Positions 28,077 through 35,638 of a stretch of DNA of 38,133 nucleotides are shown here, in pieces. Each line of letters begins with the position of its first letter. The stretch's first letter is position 1. The notes beneath the pieces were generated by a model. It was not told the origin of the DNA and did no database searches. It saw only the letters and a program-made list of their open reading frames with translations. This DNA is from an uncultured Selenomonadaceae bacterium. GTDB taxonomy: Bacteria; Bacillota; Negativicutes; Selenomonadales; Selenomonadaceae. The stretch covers positions 1 through 38,133 of the forward strand of contig CAJOIB010000042.1 in NCBI GenBank assembly GCA_905234705.1, given 5' to 3'. The translations under genes were made by a program, and so were the position numbers.

Positions 28077-28656
28077 TCAACGCTCTTGTGACTTGTTTAT
28101 AAATATTGGAGCGATTTTTTCTGTTATTGTTAATGACGATGTCGGCGCGGGCGCAAATTTCTTCGACGGGCATTTGAGCATTGACGCGGGCGACGGCTTG
28201 CTGATTTGTCAAATTGTCGCGTTGACGCAGCCGCCAAATTTGCAGAGCGCGCGGAATTTGAACCGCCCAAATTTCATCAAATAAAAATTCCCAGCCAGCC
28301 TCAAATAAAAGCGGCACTTCGACAACCGCCAATTTTTTTCCGCGATTCGCGCAGTCCACAAGAAAATCTCTGGTGTAATTCAGCAAAATCGGATGCGACA
28401 CAGAATTTATCCATTGCCTTTCGTCCGCGTGATTGAAAATAATTTCGCCGATAATTCGCTTGTTGAGTTGTCCGTCCGCGCCGATTACGTATTTGCCGAA
28501 ATGCTGAACGTAAATATCGAAAAGCGTACCTTCGGGCATTAAAAGTTTGTGCGTTATTTCGTCAATGTCCATAATCCACGCTCCGAATTTCCTAAGCACG
28601 AATGAAACCGCAGATTTCCCGCACGCAATGCCGCCGGTCAGTCCGATTATTAGCAA
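28054..28656 (-). CDS. coaE: Dephospho-CoA kinase
   Basis: IIGLTGGIACGKSAVSFVL; VVEVPLLFEAGWEFLFDEIWAV. Confidence 0.94.
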   Translation of the reverse strand: MLIIGLTGGIACGKSAVSFVLRKFGAWIMDIDEITHKLLMPEGTLFDIYVQHFGKYVIGADGQLNKRIIGEIIFNHADERQWINSVSHPILLNYTRDFLVDCANRGKKLAVVEVPLLFEAGWEFLFDEIWAVQIPRALQIWRLRQRDNLTNQQAVARVNAQMPVEEICARADIVINNNRKNRSNIYKQVTRALNGRFSFN

Positions 28657-28668
28657 AAAAATTTCCCC

Positions 28669-29523
28669 CTAAGTTAACTTAAAGCCGCCGCCAGATTTCT
28701 CAATGAGCCGCTCTTTCAGCAAATGCCCAATTGCACGCTTAAACGCCGCTTTTGTGATTTTAAAAACCGCGTAAATTTTTTCCGGCTCACTTTTATCGCC
28801 CAAATCAATCTTACCGTCATTTTCGCGAATAAATTTCAAAATCTTTTCGGCGTCGCCATTAATCGCCAATTCCTTAGATTCTTTGAGAGAGCCGTTGAGC
28901 CTGCCGTCTTCGCGGATAAAAGTCACGCGCACGTCAACCACTTCGCCGCATTTCAGCACCCGCGGAATTTCCTTCTGCGCGATAAACGCAATGTACCGCT
29001 CATTCGTGAAAACAAACGCGCCATCTTCCGTAATATTGAAAATAGTTCCGGTAACTTTATCGCCAATTTTAACATTTTCCGCAGGTTTGGACGCGCGCCG
29101 AATTTCATCAGAAACTTTCATTGAAGTTGCGAATCTGCCGGATTTGTCAATGTACAATTTTGCCCAAACCACGTCGCCAATTTTCGGCTTACCAATCATT
29201 TCGGCGAATGGCATAAAAATTCCACGCTCCGCGCCAGCTTCCAAAAAAGCGCCGTCATTCGTCATATTAATAATTTCCAGCCGCGCAATTTGTCCAACTT
29301 TCATTTTCGGCACGCGCATTGACGCCGTTAATCTTCTTTTCGGGTCAAGGTACAAAAAAACTTCGACAGTATCACCGATATTCACGGGCGCGGTTTGCTG
29401 TGTTTTATGCAAAAGAATATCGTCATTGGAATTGCCAGTTCCCGCGTCAAGAAATGCGCCAAAATCGCTTTGCCGCACAACTTTTAATTTGGCAACCGTC
29501 ATAGGTTTCAATTCAATCTTCAT
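28669..29523 (-). CDS. CvfB-like S1 RNA-binding domain protein
   Basis: Multiple S1-like repeats (SDFGAFLDAG, NDGAFLEAGAERGIFMP, EDGAFVFTNERYIAFI). True start inferred at MKIELKPMTV. Confidence 0.85.
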   Translation of the reverse strand: MKIELKPMTVAKLKVVRQSDFGAFLDAGTGNSNDDILLHKTQQTAPVNIGDTVEVFLYLDPKRRLTASMRVPKMKVGQIARLEIINMTNDGAFLEAGAERGIFMPFAEMIGKPKIGDVVWAKLYIDKSGRFATSMKVSDEIRRASKPAENVKIGDKVTGTIFNITEDGAFVFTNERYIAFIAQKEIPRVLKCGEVVDVRVTFIREDGRLNGSLKESKELAINGDAEKILKFIRENDGKIDLGDKSEPEKIYAVFKITKAAFKRAIGHLLKERLIEKSGGGFKLT

Positions 29524-29866
29524 AGCGTTTAATCTCAGCGTCGCCCCAAAGTTTTTCCAGAGCGTAATATTCGCGGTTTTCGTCTTTGAAAATGTGCACA
29601 ACCACATCGCCATAATCCAGCAAAACCCATTCGCCTTCTTGGTAGCCTTCCTTGTGGTTGAAATGAACGCCCGCCTCAGCAAGTTTTTCTTCAACATTAT
29701 CGGCAATGGCTTTAACCTGCGTAGCGGTCGGCGCGTTGCAAATCACAAAATAATCAGTTGAGAACATAACGCCATGCATATCCATCGTTACGATATTTCC
29801 GGCTTTTTTATCGCTCGCCGCCTTGCAAATTTTTTGAGTAAGTTCCGTTGTTTCCATAAAAATCAC
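29513..29866 (-). CDS. rsfS: Ribosome silencing factor RsfS
   Basis: YFVICNAPTATQVKAIADNVEEKL; EWVLLDYGDVVVHIFKDENREYYALEKLWGDA. Confidence 0.93.
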   Translation of the reverse strand: MIFMETTELTQKICKAASDKKAGNIVTMDMHGVMFSTDYFVICNAPTATQVKAIADNVEEKLAEAGVHFNHKEGYQEGEWVLLDYGDVVVHIFKDENREYYALEKLWGDAEIKRYED

Positions 29867-30870
29867 TCCTCGTCTTCAATAACCGGCTCATCCGCTATAT
29901 CGTGTACAGGGAAAAGTTCCTGTATTTTCGCGTCGATTCCTTGAATATCGGGTATCCAAATTCCCTGTTCGTTTTCGCTGCCAGGCAACATTACAGTTGT
30001 AGGCGGGTCGCTACTCATACTGTGCAAAACGCTCGCCAAATGCGCCGAGTCAAATATTTCCGCGCTGGTTTCCATTTGGTTTCTAAAAATATCGGCAATG
30101 GCGGGCAATTTCGGTATCGTTTCAAGTTGTAAAACTTTCGCGTAAAATGCTTTGATAAATTTTTGCTGACGCTGAACTCTGCCCACGTCGCCTAATTTTT
30201 CACTGCGAAATCTTAAATATTTCTGCGCCTCGTCGCCGTTCAAATGCTGGTAACCTTGCCCCAAATGAATTTCTAAGCCGGATTCCGGATCTTCATAATC
30301 CATATCTTCCTCGACGTAAATATCAATGCCGCCGAAAACGTCAATCAATTCCGCGAAAGTCGCCATATTAATTACAACGTACTGATGAATAGAAATTCCA
30401 AGCAAGCCCGCCACGTGCCGCACAATCAAACTAGCGCCGCCCCAACTGTACAGACTGCCAATCCTGCCCGCCGAAGAATCAGCCGATACCCAAGTATCCC
30501 GCGGTATCGAAATTAGCCGCGTCTTGCCGGTGTCATTTGAAAAACTCAGCACCAAAATTGTATCAGCTTCCGGTCCGCCGTCGTAGCCGTCATCTATTCC
30601 CAATATCAAAATATTTGTGTAGCCGTCAAATTTCGGATCTATCTCACCGGTTCGCGCAGCGCGCCGCTCATTATAGCCCGCGTACATTGCGCTAAATTCA
30701 TTGTAAATGTGGCTGATTCCATTGTAAACGCCCAGACCGATAAATAAAATTGCAGAGCAAATTAAAGCAGTGAGCACGCACATAAAAATTCCGCGAAAAA
30801 ATCTTGTCCTTCGCCGTTTCTTCAAAAATTTGCGCTTCTTTTCGATATTGTCTTGAGTTGTATTTGCCAT
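29863..30870 (-). CDS. LytR-CpsA-Psr (LCP) family protein
   Basis: NILILGIDDGYDGGPEADTILVLSF, TRLISIPRDTWV, FGGIDIYVEEDMDYEDP. Confidence 0.92.
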   Translation of the reverse strand: MANTTQDNIEKKRKFLKKRRRTRFFRGIFMCVLTALICSAILFIGLGVYNGISHIYNEFSAMYAGYNERRAARTGEIDPKFDGYTNILILGIDDGYDGGPEADTILVLSFSNDTGKTRLISIPRDTWVSADSSAGRIGSLYSWGGASLIVRHVAGLLGISIHQYVVINMATFAELIDVFGGIDIYVEEDMDYEDPESGLEIHLGQGYQHLNGDEAQKYLRFRSEKLGDVGRVQRQQKFIKAFYAKVLQLETIPKLPAIADIFRNQMETSAEIFDSAHLASVLHSMSSDPPTTVMLPGSENEQGIWIPDIQGIDAKIQELFPVHDIADEPVIEDEE

Positions 30871-30882
30871 TTCAGCAACAGC

Positions 30883-31452
30883 TCACTTTTGCAGTAGTAA
30901 AAAATTTCGGGCGGCAATCGTGTCGGGGTGAATCAAAGTTTTTTTCTGCACAATAAATATAATCGATTCGTCAAGTGCAGTCAAAATAATTTCGTCAAGG
31001 CTGGTAAATTTTTCCGCAATCTCGCGCAGTTTCTCAACACCTGGATAATTCCTGTTCGGTTCAATCATATCAGCGAAATAAATAATTTTGTCAAGCGGCG
31101 TCATATCGCGCGCGCCGACCGTGTGCCGATAAATCGCCTGCGCGATTTCAGTATCTTCAACGCCGTAAATTTCGCTAATCATTTTCGCACCGATATAAGC
31201 GTGCAACAAAAGCGGCATAGAATTTTCGACTTCACCAATTTTTATACCGCGCTTAATCGCCTCGGCGGGCAAATCTTCATTTTCAAATTCGCGGGCGCAA
31301 TCGTGCAAAAGTCCGGCAATGTAAGCTTTGTTTGTGTCGACGCCGAATTTTTCAGCCAATTTGACAGCGGTATTCGCCACGCCGATTGAATGAGCAAAGC
31401 GACTGTTTTTGAGCCGCCGCTGAAGTTCGCGACGCATTTCGTCAATCGTCAT
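30883..31452 (-). CDS. yqeK: HD-domain YqeK-like phosphohydrolase
   Basis: RFAHSIGVANTAVKLAEKFGVD, AGLLHDCAREF, HTVGARDMTPLDKIIYFADMIEPNR. Confidence 0.92.
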   Translation of the reverse strand: MTIDEMRRELQRRLKNSRFAHSIGVANTAVKLAEKFGVDTNKAYIAGLLHDCAREFENEDLPAEAIKRGIKIGEVENSMPLLLHAYIGAKMISEIYGVEDTEIAQAIYRHTVGARDMTPLDKIIYFADMIEPNRNYPGVEKLREIAEKFTSLDEIILTALDESIIFIVQKKTLIHPDTIAARNFLLLQK

Positions 31453-32048
31453 TTGTACAGCCGCTCCTTTATGATGTATTCTTCAACGACTTCGGGAACT
31501 AAATATTTTATCGACCTGCCGGATTTGATTCTTTCGCGAATGTCTGTTGAGGAAATTTCTAAGCTTGGCGTTGAAACCGGATGAATATGCGTCATTGCCG
31601 ATTCGCCGAAAAAGTTTTTGACTTCCGCTAAATCCACTTCGACATTTGGGCGGTTTGTGGCTATGAAATGCACTTTGCTCACCAATTCGCGCGCTTTGTG
31701 CCATTTGAATAAATCTGCCATTGAATCCGCGCCGATTATGAAAAATAATTCTGAGCCCGCGCCGAATTTTTTTAAAAGCGCTTCCATTGTGTCCAGCGTG
31801 TATGACAAGCCGTCGCGCAGAAATTCCATCGGCGATACTTGAAAAAATTCGTTTGATTTTGTTGCCAAAAATGTCATCATTAAGCGGTGAACTTCCGGCG
31901 TAATTTGCCTTTCGACTTTGTGCGGCGGGCGCGCTGACGGTATGAATAAAATTTCGTCCAGCTTGAAAATTTCGCGTACCGATTCCGCCGTCGCCAAATG
32001 CCCCAAATGTATCGGGTCGAACGTGCCGCCCATTATTCCGACTTTCAT
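31449..32048 (-). CDS. nadD: Nicotinate-nucleotide adenylyltransferase
   Basis: VGIMGGTFDPIHLGHLATAE; EISSTDIRERIKSGRSIKYLVPEVVEEYI. Confidence 0.95.
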   Translation of the reverse strand: MKVGIMGGTFDPIHLGHLATAESVREIFKLDEILFIPSARPPHKVERQITPEVHRLMMTFLATKSNEFFQVSPMEFLRDGLSYTLDTMEALLKKFGAGSELFFIIGADSMADLFKWHKARELVSKVHFIATNRPNVEVDLAEVKNFFGESAMTHIHPVSTPSLEISSTDIRERIKSGRSIKYLVPEVVEEYIIKERLYK

Positions 32049-32051
32049 ATT

Positions 32052-32198
32052 TTACCACCCCAACCCGAAAATTAGTCCGATTACTAAAGCCGTCGCCAAA
32101 ATTATTATTCCTGCGCGAATGTAATCTAAAAAATCGTGCCGCCCCTTCGGCGTTTGCAAATAATTTTTTAACGTCATCACGTACCTAAAGATTTTCAT
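32052..32198 (-). CDS. Small single-pass membrane protein (48 aa)
   Basis: MKIFRYVMTLKNYLQTPKGRHDFLDYIRAGIIILATALVIGLIFGLGW, between proA and nadD. Confidence 0.5.
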   Translation of the reverse strand: MKIFRYVMTLKNYLQTPKGRHDFLDYIRAGIIILATALVIGLIFGLGW

Positions 32199-32217
32199 TG
32201 TATTTTATTTTTTGAAC

Positions 32218-32252
32218 ACTAATCCCTAGCCCCTAATCGCTAATCCCTTATC
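32218..32252 (+). repeat. Heptamer tandem array (site B)
   Basis: ACTAATC CCTAGCC CCTAATC GCTAATC CCTTATC. Confidence 0.85.
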
Positions 32253-33510
32253 TAACTTGCCCGTTGCCTTCGATTAAATATTTCATCGTGGTTAAAGCTT
32301 CAAGCCCCATAGGTCCACGCGCGTGCAACTTCTGCGTGCTAATTCCAATTTCCGCGCCAAAACCAAATTCAAAGCCGTCAGTAAAGCGCGTAGACGCATT
32401 GACATAAACACAAGCCGCGTCAACCAGCGTCTGAAATTTCTCAGCGGCGGCTTTATCGTTGGTGATAATCGCGTCGGAGTGCAACGTGTTATATCTGTTA
32501 ATGTGGTCAATCGCTGCCTCGACGCTGTCAACAATTTTCACGCTCAAAATCAAATCGTTATATTCGGTGCGCCAATCTTCCTCGGTCGCCGCCTTCATAT
32601 TGGGCAAAATTTCACGGCAAAGTTCGTCGCCGCGCAATTCAACTTTATTTTCAATCATCAATTTAGCAATGTCCGGCAAAAATTCATTGGCGATATATTT
32701 GTGGATTAAAAGCGTCTCCATTGAATTGCAAACGGACGGGCGAGAAATTTTCGCGCTCAAAACAACTTTCAGCGCCATTTCTAAATTCGCCGCCTTGTCA
32801 ACGTAAATGTGACAAACGCCTGTGCCAGTTTCGATAACCGGAACTGTGCTATGCTCAACAACGCGCGCAATTAAACCAGCGCCGCCGCGCGGAATTATAA
32901 CGTCAATCAATTTCCGCAAACGGCACATAGCAATGACAGCGTCGCGGTCGGTGATTTTCAAAAATTCAATCGCGTGTTCAGGAATGCCGCAAGAAATTTC
33001 CGCATCAATCAAAATGTCAGTCAACTTTTTATTCGTACGAATCGCTTCAGAGCCGCCGCGCAAAACACAGGCATTGCTGGACTTCAAGCAAAGAGCCGCC
33101 GCGTCAACCGTAACATTAGGGCGCGCCTCATAAATAATTCCAACCACGCCAAAGGGAACTCTTACACGGCGAATTTTCAAACCATTGGGGCGCACAATTT
33201 CAAAATCTTCGTGACCAATCGGATCTGGTAAAAGCGCCGTCTGCCTCAAGCCTTCCGCCATATCCGCAATTCGCTTTTCATTTAAAATCAGCCGGTCAAT
33301 CATATTTTGGCGCGTGCCTTTTTCCTGCGCCGCCTGCACATCTTCAGCATTAATTTTGATAATTTCATCTTTACGTTTTTCAAGCGCGTCCGCCATTGCA
33401 AAGAGCGCTGAATTTTTTTGCTCGGTCGTCAAGCCCGCCATTTTCAACGCCGCTTGTTTCGCCAATTTCGCCTGTTCCATCACAACTTCTTTCATCAACA
33501 TCAAAATCAC
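32248..33510 (-). CDS. proA: Gamma-glutamyl phosphate reductase
   Basis: VPFGVVGIIYEARPNVTVDAAALCLKSSNACVLRGGSEA. A start at a downstream ATG (MKEVVMEQ or MEQAKLAKQ) is also possible. Confidence 0.95.
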   Translation of the reverse strand: MILMLMKEVVMEQAKLAKQAALKMAGLTTEQKNSALFAMADALEKRKDEIIKINAEDVQAAQEKGTRQNMIDRLILNEKRIADMAEGLRQTALLPDPIGHEDFEIVRPNGLKIRRVRVPFGVVGIIYEARPNVTVDAAALCLKSSNACVLRGGSEAIRTNKKLTDILIDAEISCGIPEHAIEFLKITDRDAVIAMCRLRKLIDVIIPRGGAGLIARVVEHSTVPVIETGTGVCHIYVDKAANLEMALKVVLSAKISRPSVCNSMETLLIHKYIANEFLPDIAKLMIENKVELRGDELCREILPNMKAATEEDWRTEYNDLILSVKIVDSVEAAIDHINRYNTLHSDAIITNDKAAAEKFQTLVDAACVYVNASTRFTDGFEFGFGAEIGISTQKLHARGPMGLEALTTMKYLIEGNGQVR

Positions 33511-34304
33511 TCCTTGTAAAATATAGTCCCAATTTCTTCGCCATTCAACGCGCGCCGCAAATTCCCAATTTCTTTGCCGCTGATAATCAGCATAGGAATA
33601 TTTTTTTCCGCGGCAAGTTTCGCCGCCTGAATTTTGGTGAACATACCGCCCGTACCCAATTTCGTACCAGCGCCGCCCGCCATTCGCTCAATCTCAGAAT
33701 TTATTTTAGGAACTTCGCTAATCAGCCGCGCATTTTTATCAGTTTTCGGATTGCCATTATACAGCCCGTCAATATCAGTCAAAATAATCAGCGCGTCGGC
33801 GTCGCTCATACCGGCAACCAGCGCGGAAAGATTATCGTTATCGCCAATTTTAATTTCGTCGGTGGAAACGGCGTCATTTTCATTGATAACCGGAGTTACG
33901 CCCATTTTTAAAATTGAAGTCAGCGAATTGTGGAAATTTTCGCGGGCGTGTTCGTCGGTCGCGGTATTTTTCGTAATTAAAAGTTGCGCCATCGTTTGCC
34001 CGTATTCGCCGAAAAATTTTTCGTAAATGTGCATAAGGACGCCTTGACCAATCGCGGCGAGTGCTTGATTTTCCGGAATGGTATCTGGCTTTTTCGTCAA
34101 GCCCATTTTGCCAATACCGGCGGCGATTGCGCCCGAAGTCACGAAAATAATTTCCTTGCCAGCGTTGTGCAAATCCGCCATTTCGCGAATCAAATGCTCA
34201 ATCCGGTACAAATTCAGTTTGCCCTCGCCGTATGATAAAGTGCTCGTACCGACCTTGACAACAATCCTTCGCGCAGATTTTAATTTTTGCCTTGCCGCGC
34301 TCAT
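33507..34304 (-). CDS. proB: Glutamate 5-kinase (no PUA domain)
   Basis: RIVVKVGTSTLSYGEGKLN, FVTSGAIAAGIGKMGL, GGMFTKIQAAKLA. Confidence 0.94.
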   Translation of the reverse strand: MSAARQKLKSARRIVVKVGTSTLSYGEGKLNLYRIEHLIREMADLHNAGKEIIFVTSGAIAAGIGKMGLTKKPDTIPENQALAAIGQGVLMHIYEKFFGEYGQTMAQLLITKNTATDEHARENFHNSLTSILKMGVTPVINENDAVSTDEIKIGDNDNLSALVAGMSDADALIILTDIDGLYNGNPKTDKNARLISEVPKINSEIERMAGGAGTKLGTGGMFTKIQAAKLAAEKNIPMLIISGKEIGNLRRALNGEEIGTIFYKE

Positions 34305-34361
34305 ATCACATCACATCCTTTGTTTCATTATAAATTCATTTTGACTATTACGCAAGGTTAG

Positions 34362-34398
34362 CAAAAAAAAATTCCCGCCTAAAAAATTTTCAGCAGGA
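34362..34398 (-). terminator. Rho-independent terminator after the aldo/keto reductase gene
   Basis: Minus strand CCTGCTGAAAATTTTTTAGGCGGGAATTTTTTTTT. Confidence 0.6.
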
Positions 34399-34424
34399 TT
34401 AGTAGACATTTCGATTAAAAATTT

Positions 34425-35573
34425 TCAGTAGCCGAAAGTTTTAGCCGCCAATTTCATATTTTCGCGAATTTTAACGCCGAACGGGCAGCGCTTTTCGCAA
34501 GCGCCGCACTGAATACATTCGCCCGCGTGGTGTTTTAAAGCCGCGTAATGTTCGCGCACGGTTTCCGGAATGGATTTTTGCGCGATTGTCAAGTTCAAAA
34601 ATTTGGTGACGTAAGCAATATCAATTTTCTTGACGCACGGCAAACAGTGACTGCAGTACATACAATGCCCCGTCCAATTAATTTTTGGGAAAGTGGCAAA
34701 CGCCGCCGCATAATCTTTTTCAGCGTCGGTGGCGGTTTCGTAAGCTAAACTCTGCTTGAATTGCGCGACCGAATGAGCGCCAGACAAAACCACAGCAACC
34801 GCCGGACGCGTCAAAGCGTAATGGATGCACTGATTGACAGTCAACGCCACGCCCGCCGGTGAAAGTTTCGCGTCAAGCAAATCGCCGCCGCCAAAACATT
34901 TCATAACAGTAATACCAACGCCCAAACGCTGGCAAGTCTCGTACAAATTCTGTCTGTCGGCGTCCATATTCGTCAAAGTATTTTCGTAATTCGCCGGATT
35001 CCAAAGTTGCTCGACGTCTTCAGAGGCGGGTTGTAAATCGTAACAAGGATTGACACTGAACATTAAAACTTCGATAGCGCCGCTGGTCACCGCTTCTAAC
35101 GCAACTTTAGGATTGTGACTGCTCAAACCGATATGGCGAATTTTGCCAGCTTTTTTCAATTCGCGCGCATAATCCAAAACGCCGCCGTTAACAATATTAT
35201 TCCAATCGTCGAGCGCGTCGCAGTAATGAATCATGCCCACGTCAATATAATCGGTCTGCAAAAGTTTCAAAAGTTCGTCAAAACCCGCCGCAACTTCCTT
35301 GACATTGCGCGTGCGTTTGTACTGCCCATTTTGCCAAATCGAACAAATATGCGCCTGCGCGATGAATTTTTCACGGCGTCCTTTCATAGCCGCGCCGATA
35401 GCTTTTCTCAAATCTGGATTGGAAGCGTACAGGTCGAAGTAATTAACGCCTTCGATTTCAGCCACGTCAAAAATTTTTTTCGCCATAGCAAAATTTTCTT
35501 CGCTCAAACCTTCGCAGCCAATGCCGATTTCACTAACTTTTAGCCCAGTCTTGCCGAGCATTCTGTAATTCAT
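34425..35573 (-). CDS. Aldo/keto reductase with C-terminal Fe-S cluster motifs
   Basis: MLGKTGLKVSEIGIGCEGL; CMYCSHCLPC and CIQCGACEKRCPFG. Confidence 0.9.
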   Translation of the reverse strand: MNYRMLGKTGLKVSEIGIGCEGLSEENFAMAKKIFDVAEIEGVNYFDLYASNPDLRKAIGAAMKGRREKFIAQAHICSIWQNGQYKRTRNVKEVAAGFDELLKLLQTDYIDVGMIHYCDALDDWNNIVNGGVLDYARELKKAGKIRHIGLSSHNPKVALEAVTSGAIEVLMFSVNPCYDLQPASEDVEQLWNPANYENTLTNMDADRQNLYETCQRLGVGITVMKCFGGGDLLDAKLSPAGVALTVNQCIHYALTRPAVAVVLSGAHSVAQFKQSLAYETATDAEKDYAAAFATFPKINWTGHCMYCSHCLPCVKKIDIAYVTKFLNLTIAQKSIPETVREHYAALKHHAGECIQCGACEKRCPFGVKIRENMKLAAKTFGY

Positions 35574-35590
35574 ATTAAGCTCTCCCTTTG

Positions 35591-35638
35591 TTTAGGGGTT
35601 AGTGGAGAGGGGCTAGCCCTTTACACTTGTCCCTTAAA
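35591..35638. repeat. Heptamer repeat, inverted around GGGCTAGCCC (site C)
   Basis: Minus strand GCTAGCC CCTCTCC ACTAACC CCTAAA; plus strand GCTAGC CCTTTAC ACTTGTC CCTTAAA. Confidence 0.65.

Noticed and set aside
28883-29761. 292-aa + strand ORF
   Set aside because: Antisense to cvfB-like and rsfS; codon-shadow composition.
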